Below are positions 38,852 through 45,742 of a DNA stretch of 64,000 nt, piece by piece. Source of the stretch: Thermoflexibacter ruber (GTDB lineage Bacteria; Bacteroidota; Bacteroidia; Cytophagales; Thermoflexibacteraceae); contig NZ_FONY01000013.1 in assembly GCF_900113045.1 (NCBI RefSeq), forward strand, positions 61,212 to 125,211, read 5' to 3'. The notes under the pieces were generated by a model, which had not been told where the DNA came from, did no database searches, and saw nothing but the letters and a program-made list of their open reading frames with translations. Position numbers and translations under genes: made by a program. The number at the start of each line of letters is the position of its first letter. The stretch's first letter is position 1.

Positions 38852-40210
38852 ATGAAAAATAAATTGTTATACTTTTTAGGACTTTTGCTAATTTTTTTGG
38901 CAAGTTGTCAAAAAGAAGTTTTAGATCAAGCCCCTCAGGCATCGCTGGACGATAAAGTTGCTCTAAATAATAGATTTGGCGTAGAGGCTGCTATTCTTGG
39001 TATTTATGACGCCTTACAAAGTGGTAACTATTATGGCATTCGCCTACCTATATTTGGTGATATGGCAGCAGATAATTTAGCTCACGTGGGTACTTTCCCA
39101 AGTTTTGCTCAGATTAAAAACCGTGCCATTTTGACTGATAATGTTGAAATTACAAATATGTGGTCAATTATTTATGAGGGTATTAATCGTGCCAATAACG
39201 TTATAGATGCTGCCCCTAAAATTCAAGACCCTGCTTTTAATGCCAATAGGGCTGTAGCAGAAGCACGCTTTTTAAGGGCTTTATTCTATTTCGATTTAGT
39301 AAGGATTTGGGGAGGTGTGCCTATCATTTTACAGCCAACAAGAAGCCCTGACCCTGCTGTATTAAATGTAAGGCGTAACTCAGAAGCAGAAGTGTATGCT
39401 CAAGTTATAGAAGACTTGAATTTTGCCGAGCAGAACCTACCTGATGTGCAAGCTAATCGTGCTACTAAATGGGCAGCAACTGCACTAAAATCAAGAGTTT
39501 ACTTATACCAGAAGAATTATCAAGGTGCAATTGCTTCCGCAGACCAAGTAGTAAAAAGTAATCGATTTAATTTGGTTTCTAACTATCGTTCGCTCTTTGA
39601 AACTAAAAATGCCTCGCCCGAATCAATCTTTGAAATTGATTTCAATAGTGTAGATGGGAACTCTATGGCATTTTTTAATTGGCCTACTTCCCTTGGAGGA
39701 AGAAATGAAGTACGTCCTACTGGTGCTGGCTCTACTTTGCCAACTGCTTACGAGGCAAATGATGCAAGAAGAGCAGCTACCATAGCCCAAGCAGGTACAG
39801 TAATTGATGGTAGAACTATCCTTACAGGCTTGGGTATCAAATATTTCCGCATTGCTAATGGTGACGATAATGTGATTGTTTTGCGTTATGCAGAAGTATT
39901 ACTAAACTATGCAGAAGCTTTGGTAGAACTGAATAGAACTGCTGAAGCATTACCACTTATCAACCAAATTAGAAGAAGAGCGGGGTTAGCTGAGCTATCT
40001 GCTTCTATTTCTCAAGATGAAATGCGCTTAGCCGTAGAGCGTGAAAGGCGTTTAGAACTCGCTTTAGAAGGTCATCGTTGGTTTGATTTAAAGCGCACAG
40101 GAAGATTGCAAGCAGTTTTAGGTTTAACTAACCCTAATGCTGCCTTGTGGCCTATTCCTTTTCGTGAAACAACAAATAACCCTAATATGACGCAAAATCC
40201 GGGTTATTGA
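38852..40210 (+). CDS. SusD/RagB family nutrient-binding lipoprotein
   Basis: 452 residues: lipoprotein signal (GLLLIFLASCQKE), AEARFLRALFYFDLVRIWGGVP helices, and the C-terminal RYAEVLLNYAEALVEL, ERERRLELALEGHRWFDLKRTGR and NAALWPIPFRE blocks. It is a canonical SusD, shorter than the first one in this window. It forms the second SusCD unit with the upstream transporter, and a perfect-stem terminator lies 33 bases after its stop. Confidence 0.93.
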   Translation: MKNKLLYFLGLLLIFLASCQKEVLDQAPQASLDDKVALNNRFGVEAAILGIYDALQSGNYYGIRLPIFGDMAADNLAHVGTFPSFAQIKNRAILTDNVEITNMWSIIYEGINRANNVIDAAPKIQDPAFNANRAVAEARFLRALFYFDLVRIWGGVPIILQPTRSPDPAVLNVRRNSEAEVYAQVIEDLNFAEQNLPDVQANRATKWAATALKSRVYLYQKNYQGAIASADQVVKSNRFNLVSNYRSLFETKNASPESIFEIDFNSVDGNSMAFFNWPTSLGGRNEVRPTGAGSTLPTAYEANDARRAATIAQAGTVIDGRTILTGLGIKYFRIANGDDNVIVLRYAEVLLNYAEALVELNRTAEALPLINQIRRRAGLAELSASISQDEMRLAVERERRLELALEGHRWFDLKRTGRLQAVLGLTNPNAALWPIPFRETTNNPNMTQNPGY

Positions 40211-40242
40211 TATTGCTATAATTTCACTCTCTTGATTAAGAC

Positions 40243-40278
40243 AAAGCCAAAGTAAAAGTACTTTGGCTTTACTTTTTT
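40243..40278 (+). terminator. Rho-independent terminator after the second SusCD pair
   Basis: A perfect 12-bp stem, AAAGCCAAAGTA with its complement around AAAG, followed by ACTTTTTTT. It separates the SusCD operon from the CHAT island. Confidence 0.9.
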
Positions 40279-40381
40279 TATTAAAAAAATAATATATAAT
40301 TGATTATCATGTTTTATATAATTAAAATTGCAAATACTTCTCTTGAAATCAATCTAAGAAAACCTTAAAATATGGAAAACT

Positions 40382-41200
40382 ATGCCTCTACCCGTCATTT
40401 TCCTTGCCTTTGCCAATGACAAAGTGAACAACGCGAGGTATTTAAGAAATATTCCTGCGGAACACAATGGAATCCGAAAAGCACTCCAAGAAGCTGAAAA
40501 ACAAGGACTTTGCGAAATAGTAGAGCGGTCTAATGCAAGCATAGAGCAAATCATAGACGTATTCCAAGATAGCCGCTATAGGGATAGGATTGCGATTTTC
40601 CATTTTGGCGGACACGCAGACGGCTATCAGTTGCTTTTGGAATCCTCACTACACCTGTCAGGTTTCCTACACCTGTCAGGTCTTAAAGACCTGACAGGTG
40701 TAAATCAAACTGCTCACGGCGAAGGCTTAGTCGCCTTCCTTTCCAAACAAAAAGGTTTGCAATTGGTCTTTTTTAATGGTTGCACTACCGAACAGCAAGC
40801 CAAAGAACTTTCCCAAGCGGGGATTCCTGTAGTGATAGGCACAGTAAGCGAGGTCAATGATGAGGTAGCGACTGACTTGGCGGTTCGCTTCTACAAAGGT
40901 ATAGGGCAGGAAATGGACTTAGAAAGGGCTTGGCAGGAGGCAAAAGACGAAATAAGCATGAAAAATGGGACAACTCACCTGCGTGGCTTGTACCGCAAGG
41001 GCTTGAGAGAGGCACTGCCCAACAAAATGCCTTGGGAGATGTATGCCAAAGAGGAAGCTAAAAATTGGAAGCTGGAAAAAATAACAGACACTTTCCAAGT
41101 GTCTGAGAAAGAAGAAATGCAAAAAAATAAACCCGATATCACCCAAATTGCTGAGAAAATTTATAATATTGACAATGCCAATAACTCTACTTTTAACTAA
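40382..41200 (+). CDS. CHAT-domain caspase-like protease (putative effector of the NLR-like system)
   Basis: 272 residues. A CHAT (caspase/separase-like) fold is shown by the His motif FHFGGHADG (H78) and the Cys motif FFNGCTTEQQA (C134), followed by IPVVIGTVSEVND and ARFYKGI-like helices (AVRFYKGIGQEMDLERAW). Residues about 90-107 come from a REP-like palindrome lying in frame between the catalytic His and Cys. The last 16 residues (257-272, AEKIYNIDNANNSTFN) recur in the next gene's product with two changes, suggesting a homotypic adaptor. CHAT proteases are activated by sensor proteins in bacterial conflict systems. The next ATG is 7 bases after the stop. Confidence 0.88.
   Translation: MPLPVIFLAFANDKVNNARYLRNIPAEHNGIRKALQEAEKQGLCEIVERSNASIEQIIDVFQDSRYRDRIAIFHFGGHADGYQLLLESSLHLSGFLHLSGLKDLTGVNQTAHGEGLVAFLSKQKGLQLVFFNGCTTEQQAKELSQAGIPVVIGTVSEVNDEVATDLAVRFYKGIGQEMDLERAWQEAKDEISMKNGTTHLRGLYRKGLREALPNKMPWEMYAKEEAKNWKLEKITDTFQVSEKEEMQKNKPDITQIAEKIYNIDNANNSTFN
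40651..40702. repeat. REP-like palindromic element inside the CHAT gene
   Basis: One ACACCTGTCAGGT unit (40651-40663) followed by a perfect 17-bp-arm palindrome with a one-base centre (40668-40702). It is the reverse-oriented, nearly identical copy of the element at 47682-47733. It keeps the reading frame open. Confidence 0.85.
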
Positions 41201-41207
41201 TCAACTT

Positions 41208-42248
41208 ATGGAACTATTTAGCAGTGCTTGGGCATTAAATACTATCAAAAACTATGGAGGGAAAATAGCAAGCCCTTTGCTAAAACCCACACTTAACTTT
41301 GCAAAAGACAAACTCACTGAAAGGAGAGGCATAGAACACATTTTTGCAATGGTGTTCAAAAAAGCAGTAGAGGAATTTGCGAAGGAAAAAGCAAAAAGTG
41401 ATAGCACAAAAGAATTTACGTATACTGGCTTTATTGGATTTTTAGAACTCATTTTCAAACAAAGTGATTATGAAAAAGAGTTTTTTTACCAATTATTTCT
41501 TTCTGACAATGAGTTTTCTGATGAAAAATTACAACAACTCATCAAAAACTTTAAGCCTACCCAAACGCACTATGCAGAAGAAGATTTATTGCACTTTCAT
41601 CAATTTTTGAGAGAAAAACTCAAAAAAGAGCCTGTTTTTGCCGCTTTGATTTGGCAAAAAGACACCTATCTATACGCAGTGCAGACTGCTGAAAATGTAG
41701 AGCATTTGCTAATGCTCTCCCAAGAGCAAATGAGTATGATGGAAGATTTGCAAAAACAAAACCCCTCTGGGCAGGTCATAGGAGAGCAATTAAAAACACT
41801 CAGTGAAAAACTTGATAGTTTGCTCAAAGAAGCAAGCCAAACTACTGAAACCAACGTGCAGCGTGCTGAAAAGATTTACAATATTGGTAATGCGAATAAC
41901 TCGGAGTTTAATATTCATGGGCATACCACCATTACTATTGAAAAGCAAGAAGTACATTACCACCATTATATTGGCAATGAAGATAAGCCAAATACAGATA
42001 AAAATAAGCTACAAACATTAGATAATCAACCCAAAATCGATGATATGAATTTAGAAGAATTTAAAGAGCATTTAAAAATCATAGTTGATACAGGAGATTA
42101 TGATAAATTTTTTAAGGAAATAGAATCATCATCTTATGTTTATGATAAAGGAATTTTTAACAGACTACGCCAAGAATTTAATTTTGGAAAATATGATTTT
42201 GATTTTCCTAAACGCCTCAAATCTTTTGCAGATACTCAAAAAAAGTAA
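41208..42248 (+). CDS. N-terminal part of the NLR-like sensor: adaptor motif plus effector-associated-type domain
   Basis: 346 residues from ATG 41208 (an in-frame start at 41148 lies inside the CHAT gene). No enzyme motif is seen. Residues 1-215 are helical; 220-235 (AEKIYNIGNANNSEFN) match the CHAT C-terminus; 276-346 form a small helical unit (FKEHLKIIVDTGDYDKFF...NRLRQEF...RLKSF) resembling effector-associated domains of bacterial conflict proteins. It ends in CAA AAA AAG TAA; a -1 shift at this A AAA AAG would continue straight into the STAND NTPase. It may thus be the first part of one large protein. Confidence 0.7.
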   Translation: MELFSSAWALNTIKNYGGKIASPLLKPTLNFAKDKLTERRGIEHIFAMVFKKAVEEFAKEKAKSDSTKEFTYTGFIGFLELIFKQSDYEKEFFYQLFLSDNEFSDEKLQQLIKNFKPTQTHYAEEDLLHFHQFLREKLKKEPVFAALIWQKDTYLYAVQTAENVEHLLMLSQEQMSMMEDLQKQNPSGQVIGEQLKTLSEKLDSLLKEASQTTETNVQRAEKIYNIGNANNSEFNIHGHTTITIEKQEVHYHHYIGNEDKPNTDKNKLQTLDNQPKIDDMNLEEFKEHLKIIVDTGDYDKFFKEIESSSYVYDKGIFNRLRQEFNFGKYDFDFPKRLKSFADTQKK

Positions 42249-42352
42249 CTTCCTCTTCCGAAAAACAGGACGATACGAAAGAGGAAACAGGCGAGCCTAT
42301 TCCTACGCCTGAAACTGTCCGTGTAGTAGTAACACCTAAGAAATCGGCATTT

Positions 42353-43642
42353 GTGGGTTTCTGGCTAAGAATCATGCCTTTTTTGGATAGCAAGAAAACG
42401 TATTACGAAAGCCTATTTTCCTTTTTTCATGGAGTCGGTTCCAGAGAAGATGTAAAAGAAAAAATAAGCAAGTATATTCCTTTGCTCCCAAGTAAGTTCG
42501 GTGACTTGCTTAATAAATATACCCCACTAAGAAATCACTTTAAGCAAGAAAATCGCCCAGATTTGCTTAGACTGTGGAAAAAGCTGGCAGAGGTAAGCCC
42601 CAAAGTGTGCCTGCTTGTGGCAGAATCGGGCATGGGTAAAACATTGGTTTTCCAAAAGGTCTTTGTAGAATTGGCTAAAAAATATCCTGCTTACCACTTG
42701 GCTTTTGTCTATTGCGGTTCAGACACCGACCAGAGAATAGCGCAAGTAAAGGAGCAAAGCAGAGGGAAAGAACAAGAAACCATTATTTTTATAGATGCCT
42801 TTGATGAAGACTATAAGGCTCGCACCCAAGACTATACTGCCCGCTTCCGAGAACTTATTTTAGGTTTGCAAAACTTCAAAAAAGTATTTATTTCTGCGCG
42901 TATCCAGCTTTTTGAGAGAGATGCCCAAGTCCCTACGCAAATAGCAAAGATGACTTTCCTGCGAGTAGAGATAGGAAAAATGAATAAAAAAAGCATTGAA
43001 AGTTTCATTGCTGCCCAATTTCCAGACAAAGCAAAACAGGCAAAAGCCCTTGCCATCGTAAAGGGGAAAGAGGAAAGTTTGTTTTATAGACCTTTGATTT
43101 TGACCTATTTAGACTTTCTTTTCACTACGGAAAAACCCTTTTATTTTCTTGCCCAAATCTATGCCCAAATCGTAAAAGAGTGGGCAGAAAGAGAAAGCAA
43201 GGTGCTAAACCAAAATGAGATTACCCAAGAGGGACTTAGCAAAACTGAAAACCGGCTCAAACAAGATGCCCAATGGTTAGCTAAAAACCTCTACGAAAAA
43301 GGGCAGGATGGTTGGCAGGCGGATGAACTCAAAACCCTGAGCCAAATAAAAAAAGATGCACTAAGTCGTTCCTTTTTTACACGCAACGAAAAAGATGACA
43401 AGTACAGCTTTGCCCACAAAGCCTTTTATGACTACTTCCTTGTGCTGAACCTACTCGACAGCAGTATCAGGGAAGAAGGCTTTGTAGAAAAGCCCAGCAA
43501 TGCTGATACCGTACAACTCTACCAAGAAATCCTGACAGAAAAGACAGACAGCACAAGAAAAAAAGTCATTCATTTTTTGAACAACACGAGTGGGATTTTG
43601 ATAAGGAGTTATATGAGCTTTTGTTGCTTATTCCTAACTTAG
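42353..43642 (+). CDS. NACHT/STAND NTPase part of the NLR-like sensor
   Basis: 429 residues from GTG 42353; the frame is open from 42212, so no independent start is certain. Walker A is GMGKT (93-97, in ESGMGKT), Walker B IIFIDAFDED (about 144-153), then a sensor-like arginine segment (VFISARIQLF) and the winged-helix region (SRSFFTRN...YSFAHKAFYDYFLVLNLL), all standard for NACHT/STAND ATPases. The last 21 residues (NNTSGILIRSYMSFCC...) are out-of-frame sequence: the real continuation is in the -1 frame after T TTT TTG at 43573-43579. Such NTPases oligomerise when their C-terminal sensor detects a ligand. Confidence 0.85.
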   Translation: MGFWLRIMPFLDSKKTYYESLFSFFHGVGSREDVKEKISKYIPLLPSKFGDLLNKYTPLRNHFKQENRPDLLRLWKKLAEVSPKVCLLVAESGMGKTLVFQKVFVELAKKYPAYHLAFVYCGSDTDQRIAQVKEQSRGKEQETIIFIDAFDEDYKARTQDYTARFRELILGLQNFKKVFISARIQLFERDAQVPTQIAKMTFLRVEIGKMNKKSIESFIAAQFPDKAKQAKALAIVKGKEESLFYRPLILTYLDFLFTTEKPFYFLAQIYAQIVKEWAERESKVLNQNEITQEGLSKTENRLKQDAQWLAKNLYEKGQDGWQADELKTLSQIKKDALSRSFFTRNEKDDKYSFAHKAFYDYFLVLNLLDSSIREEGFVEKPSNADTVQLYQEILTEKTDSTRKKVIHFLNNTSGILIRSYMSFCCLFLT

Positions 43643-44646
43643 CTATCCGCGCCCTCCTCATCAAATACAAAGACCGATTCCAAGACTTCAAAGCAAAAAA
43701 ATACTGGTACGAGATAGTAGGCTATCTTTACTCGCTTTGCAATGAAGATGAGCAAAAGCACTATGTTTTTGCAGATTATCAAGTATTTAAAGAGTGGGTA
43801 AGCGGGTCAGACGATAGTCAGACCGTAGTAATTACGAAAAGCCTCTACACCAAGCAGTTTGCCTTAGAGTATGCCTTTGAAAAGCTGTTTTTCCAAAAGG
43901 ATAAAAAAACTATCCGAACTTTAACGACCGACAGGGTCGCTGACCGCTGGCAGGGTTTGGGCGAAATGCTTGCCTTTGCCCAAACCAACAATGCTTACTG
44001 CAAAGAAGTCTTTACCCAGCTTACTGAAATAGATTTGAATGGGCTAAACGTCAGCGAGATAGCTTTCTTAAAAACAATCATAGAAATTCGTACTCTCAAA
44101 GCACTCTACCTGCATGATACGCCTGTATCGCAAAGCCCCGAACTAAGCAAAATCTTTGAAGGCAAAGACTACACTTTTAATTGCTTAGGCATACTGCGCC
44201 CACTTTTGCTTGCGGTAAAAGTAGAAGGTGGCACTTTTGAAATGGGGCAAGACGAAATCAACGAATTTATTGGCAGAGATGGAGTTGAGTGGTACTGCAC
44301 TGATGAACAACCTGTGCATGAAGTCAGTGTAGACTCCTTTTCCATTGGCAAGTACCCTGTTACCGTAGGTGATTTTAGGGCTTTTATCCAAGCGACAGGC
44401 TACCAAACTGACGCAGAAAAAGGTACACCTATTAGGATATTTAGAGATGGCATGTGGACAGACGAATATATAGAAACCAAAGGAAGTTATATTAGTGTTT
44501 TAGTAGAAAATCAATGGATAAGCAGAATTGGCGAAAATACAAATTGGGAGTGTGATGTTTTTGGAAAAAAACAGACTGATGACTGGCACCCCGTTATCCA
44601 TATTTCTTGGCATGATGCCCAAGCCTACTGCCAATGGTTAAGCTAA
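43621..44646 (+). CDS. Middle part of the sensor: helical region and first half of FGE-like domain
   Basis: 341 residues from TTG 43621, but the coding sense reaches back to about 43579 (EQHEWDFDKELYELLLLIPNL), so it is the -1-frame continuation of the STAND NTPase. After a helical linker (about 1-195), an FGE-sulfatase domain starts (VEGGTFEMGQDE, DEQPVHEVSVDSFSIGKYPVTVGDF, HPVIHISWHDAQAYCQWLS). It stops at an in-frame TAA (44644-44646), exactly where relatives have a Glu or Lys codon (WLS-E/K-KTGK). One base change could create or remove this stop. Confidence 0.75.
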   Translation: MLLIPNLAIRALLIKYKDRFQDFKAKKYWYEIVGYLYSLCNEDEQKHYVFADYQVFKEWVSGSDDSQTVVITKSLYTKQFALEYAFEKLFFQKDKKTIRTLTTDRVADRWQGLGEMLAFAQTNNAYCKEVFTQLTEIDLNGLNVSEIAFLKTIIEIRTLKALYLHDTPVSQSPELSKIFEGKDYTFNCLGILRPLLLAVKVEGGTFEMGQDEINEFIGRDGVEWYCTDEQPVHEVSVDSFSIGKYPVTVGDFRAFIQATGYQTDAEKGTPIRIFRDGMWTDEYIETKGSYISVLVENQWISRIGENTNWECDVFGKKQTDDWHPVIHISWHDAQAYCQWLS

Positions 44647-44661
44647 AAGACAGGAAAAACA

Positions 44662-45105
44662 GTGCGACTGCCTACCGAAGCAGAGTGGGAATACACCGCC
44701 AAAGGAGGCATATATTGGAAAGATAATTACAAATATGCAGGTTGTAACACGGAGAAAGAATTAGACGATTTTGCTTGGTTCTTTGACAATGTATGTACTC
44801 CAGAAGCACTCAATAGTAGAAGTTTTGGCACAAAACCTGTGGGAACGAAAAAGCACAATCAATTGGGTATCTACGACCTTAGTGGTAATGTATGGGAGTG
44901 GTGCGAAGACGCTTATGACAAGGATTTTTATGAAAAAACGCGCGGCGCAAAAAATCCTGTAAATAAAAATATAGGCTCTTACCGCGTCCTTCGTGGCGGT
45001 AGCTGGTTCTACTATCCTGTGAATTGTCGTGTAGCGTTTCGTTTCTTCAACACGCCTTCGAATCGCAACCGCAGCTTGGGCTTCCGCTTAGTTATTTCCT
45101 TTTAG
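44662..45105 (+). CDS. C-terminal half of FGE/C-type-lectin-fold domain carrying the DGR variable region
   Basis: In the same frame as the preceding part: KTGKTVRLPTEAEWEY continues the FGE-sulfatase fold, then LGIYDLSGNVWEWCED and RGGSW...NCRVAFR...GFRLV. The frame resumes right after the TAA at 44646; a GTG at 44662 is the first possible start, but this piece alone would be half a domain. The last 134 bases are the variable region (VR). Residues encoded there (13 codons altered relative to the TR, mostly Asn to Phe, Tyr, Leu, Ser or Arg) should form the ligand-binding face of the fold. A role as variable sensor, not as an enzyme, is inferred. Confidence 0.8.
   Translation: MRLPTEAEWEYTAKGGIYWKDNYKYAGCNTEKELDDFAWFFDNVCTPEALNSRSFGTKPVGTKKHNQLGIYDLSGNVWEWCEDAYDKDFYEKTRGAKNPVNKNIGSYRVLRGGSWFYYPVNCRVAFRFFNTPSNRNRSLGFRLVISF
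44972..45105 (+). repeat. DGR variable region (VR)
   Basis: 134 bases ending with the target gene's stop codon, aligned without gaps to the TR at 46718-46851 (offset 1746). There are 19 mismatches, all where the TR has A: 15 are A to T, 2 A to C and 2 A to G. The last 40 bases are identical and should contain the homing-initiation sequence. Confidence 0.97.
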
Positions 45106-45106
45106 T

Positions 45107-45140
45107 TTCTATTGATGTTTTCTGACTATTCTATATGAGC
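45107..45140. repeat. Inverted-repeat arm downstream of VR
   Basis: Reverse complement of 46851-46885 with five substitutions and one extra base. Every substitution is T here against G there, so as plus-strand RNA all five would be U-G pairs. It begins two bases after the target stop codon. Confidence 0.75.
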
Positions 45141-45249
45141 AAAAAATAAAAATAAAAAAGCGAAGCATGATTTTGTTGGAATAGGCGAAGTGGAACGAAG
45201 CCAATGACAACAATAATCAATGCGAAGCGAAAATAAGAAAGTAAATAAT

Positions 45250-45277
45250 GGGGCGTAAGCCCCCCGATTTTTTTTTT
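45250..45277 (+). terminator. Terminator-like hairpin directly before the HRDC start
   Basis: GGGGC-GTAA-GCCCC (45250-45263) followed by CCGA and ten T (45268-45277); the HRDC ATG is the next base. The stem is only 5 bp but all G-C. It could end the sensor-gene transcript or attenuate the HRDC-RT-TR module. Confidence 0.5.
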
Positions 45278-45742
45278 ATGCAAATTAAAATTTTTAGTAT
45301 TCCTATCATTGGCGGAGAGTCTGCCAACGAAGAACTCAATATTTTCTTGCGAAGCAAAAAGATATTACAAGTAGAAAATCAATTGATTCACCACTCAGGA
45401 AGCTCTTTTTGGAGTTTTTGTATCAAGTATTTGGATACTGCCCCTACACCAATGAGTGGAGAAAAAGTAAAAACAGATTACAAGCAGGTGCTTGAAGAAG
45501 CGGTTTTTAAGCGTTTTTCGCGTATGCGTGAGATACGCAAACAAATAGCCCAAAATGAGGCGATACCCGCTTTTGCAGTTTTCACAGACGAGGAATTGGC
45601 AGAATTGGCAAAGTTACCAGAGTTTACCCTTGCCAAAATGAAAACCATCAAAGGCATAGGAGAGAAAAAAGTAGAGAAATACGGACAGCTATTTATCAAA
45701 GCCTTAGAAGCCGATGAAAAGAGTGGGCAACTTACTTCATAG
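45278..45742 (+). CDS. HRDC-domain DGR accessory protein
   Basis: 154 residues from ATG 45278. An in-frame ATG at 45248 lies within the terminator-like hairpin and is unlikely. The N-terminus (MQIKIFSIPIIGGESANEELNIFL... WSFCIKYLD) is a small domain found in DGR-linked HRDC proteins; the HRDC domain (about 78-146) shows FTDEELAELAKLPEFTLAKM and IKGIGEKKVEKYGQLFI. HRDC domains bind nucleic acid; here it probably replaces Avd as RT or template partner. The RT gene starts within its last 29 bases, pointing to coupled translation. Confidence 0.85.
   Translation: MQIKIFSIPIIGGESANEELNIFLRSKKILQVENQLIHHSGSSFWSFCIKYLDTAPTPMSGEKVKTDYKQVLEEAVFKRFSRMREIRKQIAQNEAIPAFAVFTDEELAELAKLPEFTLAKMKTIKGIGEKKVEKYGQLFIKALEADEKSGQLTS

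Larger units (their letters stand above)
41208..45105 (+). other. Composite NLR-like sensor gene (two -1 frame changes and one in-frame stop)
   Basis: The parts at 41208-42248, 42353-43642, 43621-44646 and 44662-45105 read as one protein of about 1300 residues: adaptor motif, effector-associated-type domain, STAND NTPase, helical linker and diversified FGE/lectin fold. They are joined if the ribosome shifts -1 at A AAA AAG (42239-42245) and at T TTT TTG (43573-43579) and reads TAA 44644-44646 as sense. The breaks may be programmed recoding, homopolymer phase switching, sequencing error or decay; the sequence alone cannot decide. The linker between the first two parts (42245-42352) is in-frame and Ser/Glu/Pro-rich. 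Confidence 0.6.

Noticed and set aside
44662..45105. Independent small sulfatase-modifying enzyme
   Set aside because: It is half an FGE fold in frame with the preceding half and carries the DGR VR; no sulfatase gene is nearby.
45107..45140. Insertion-sequence terminal repeat
   Set aside because: The matching arm begins exactly at the TR end and no transposase lies between the arms; association with VR/TR explains it better.
45248..45277. Longer N-terminus for the HRDC protein from ATG 45248
   Set aside because: These ten codons are the terminator-like hairpin and its T-run; ATG 45278 gives the family N-terminus.
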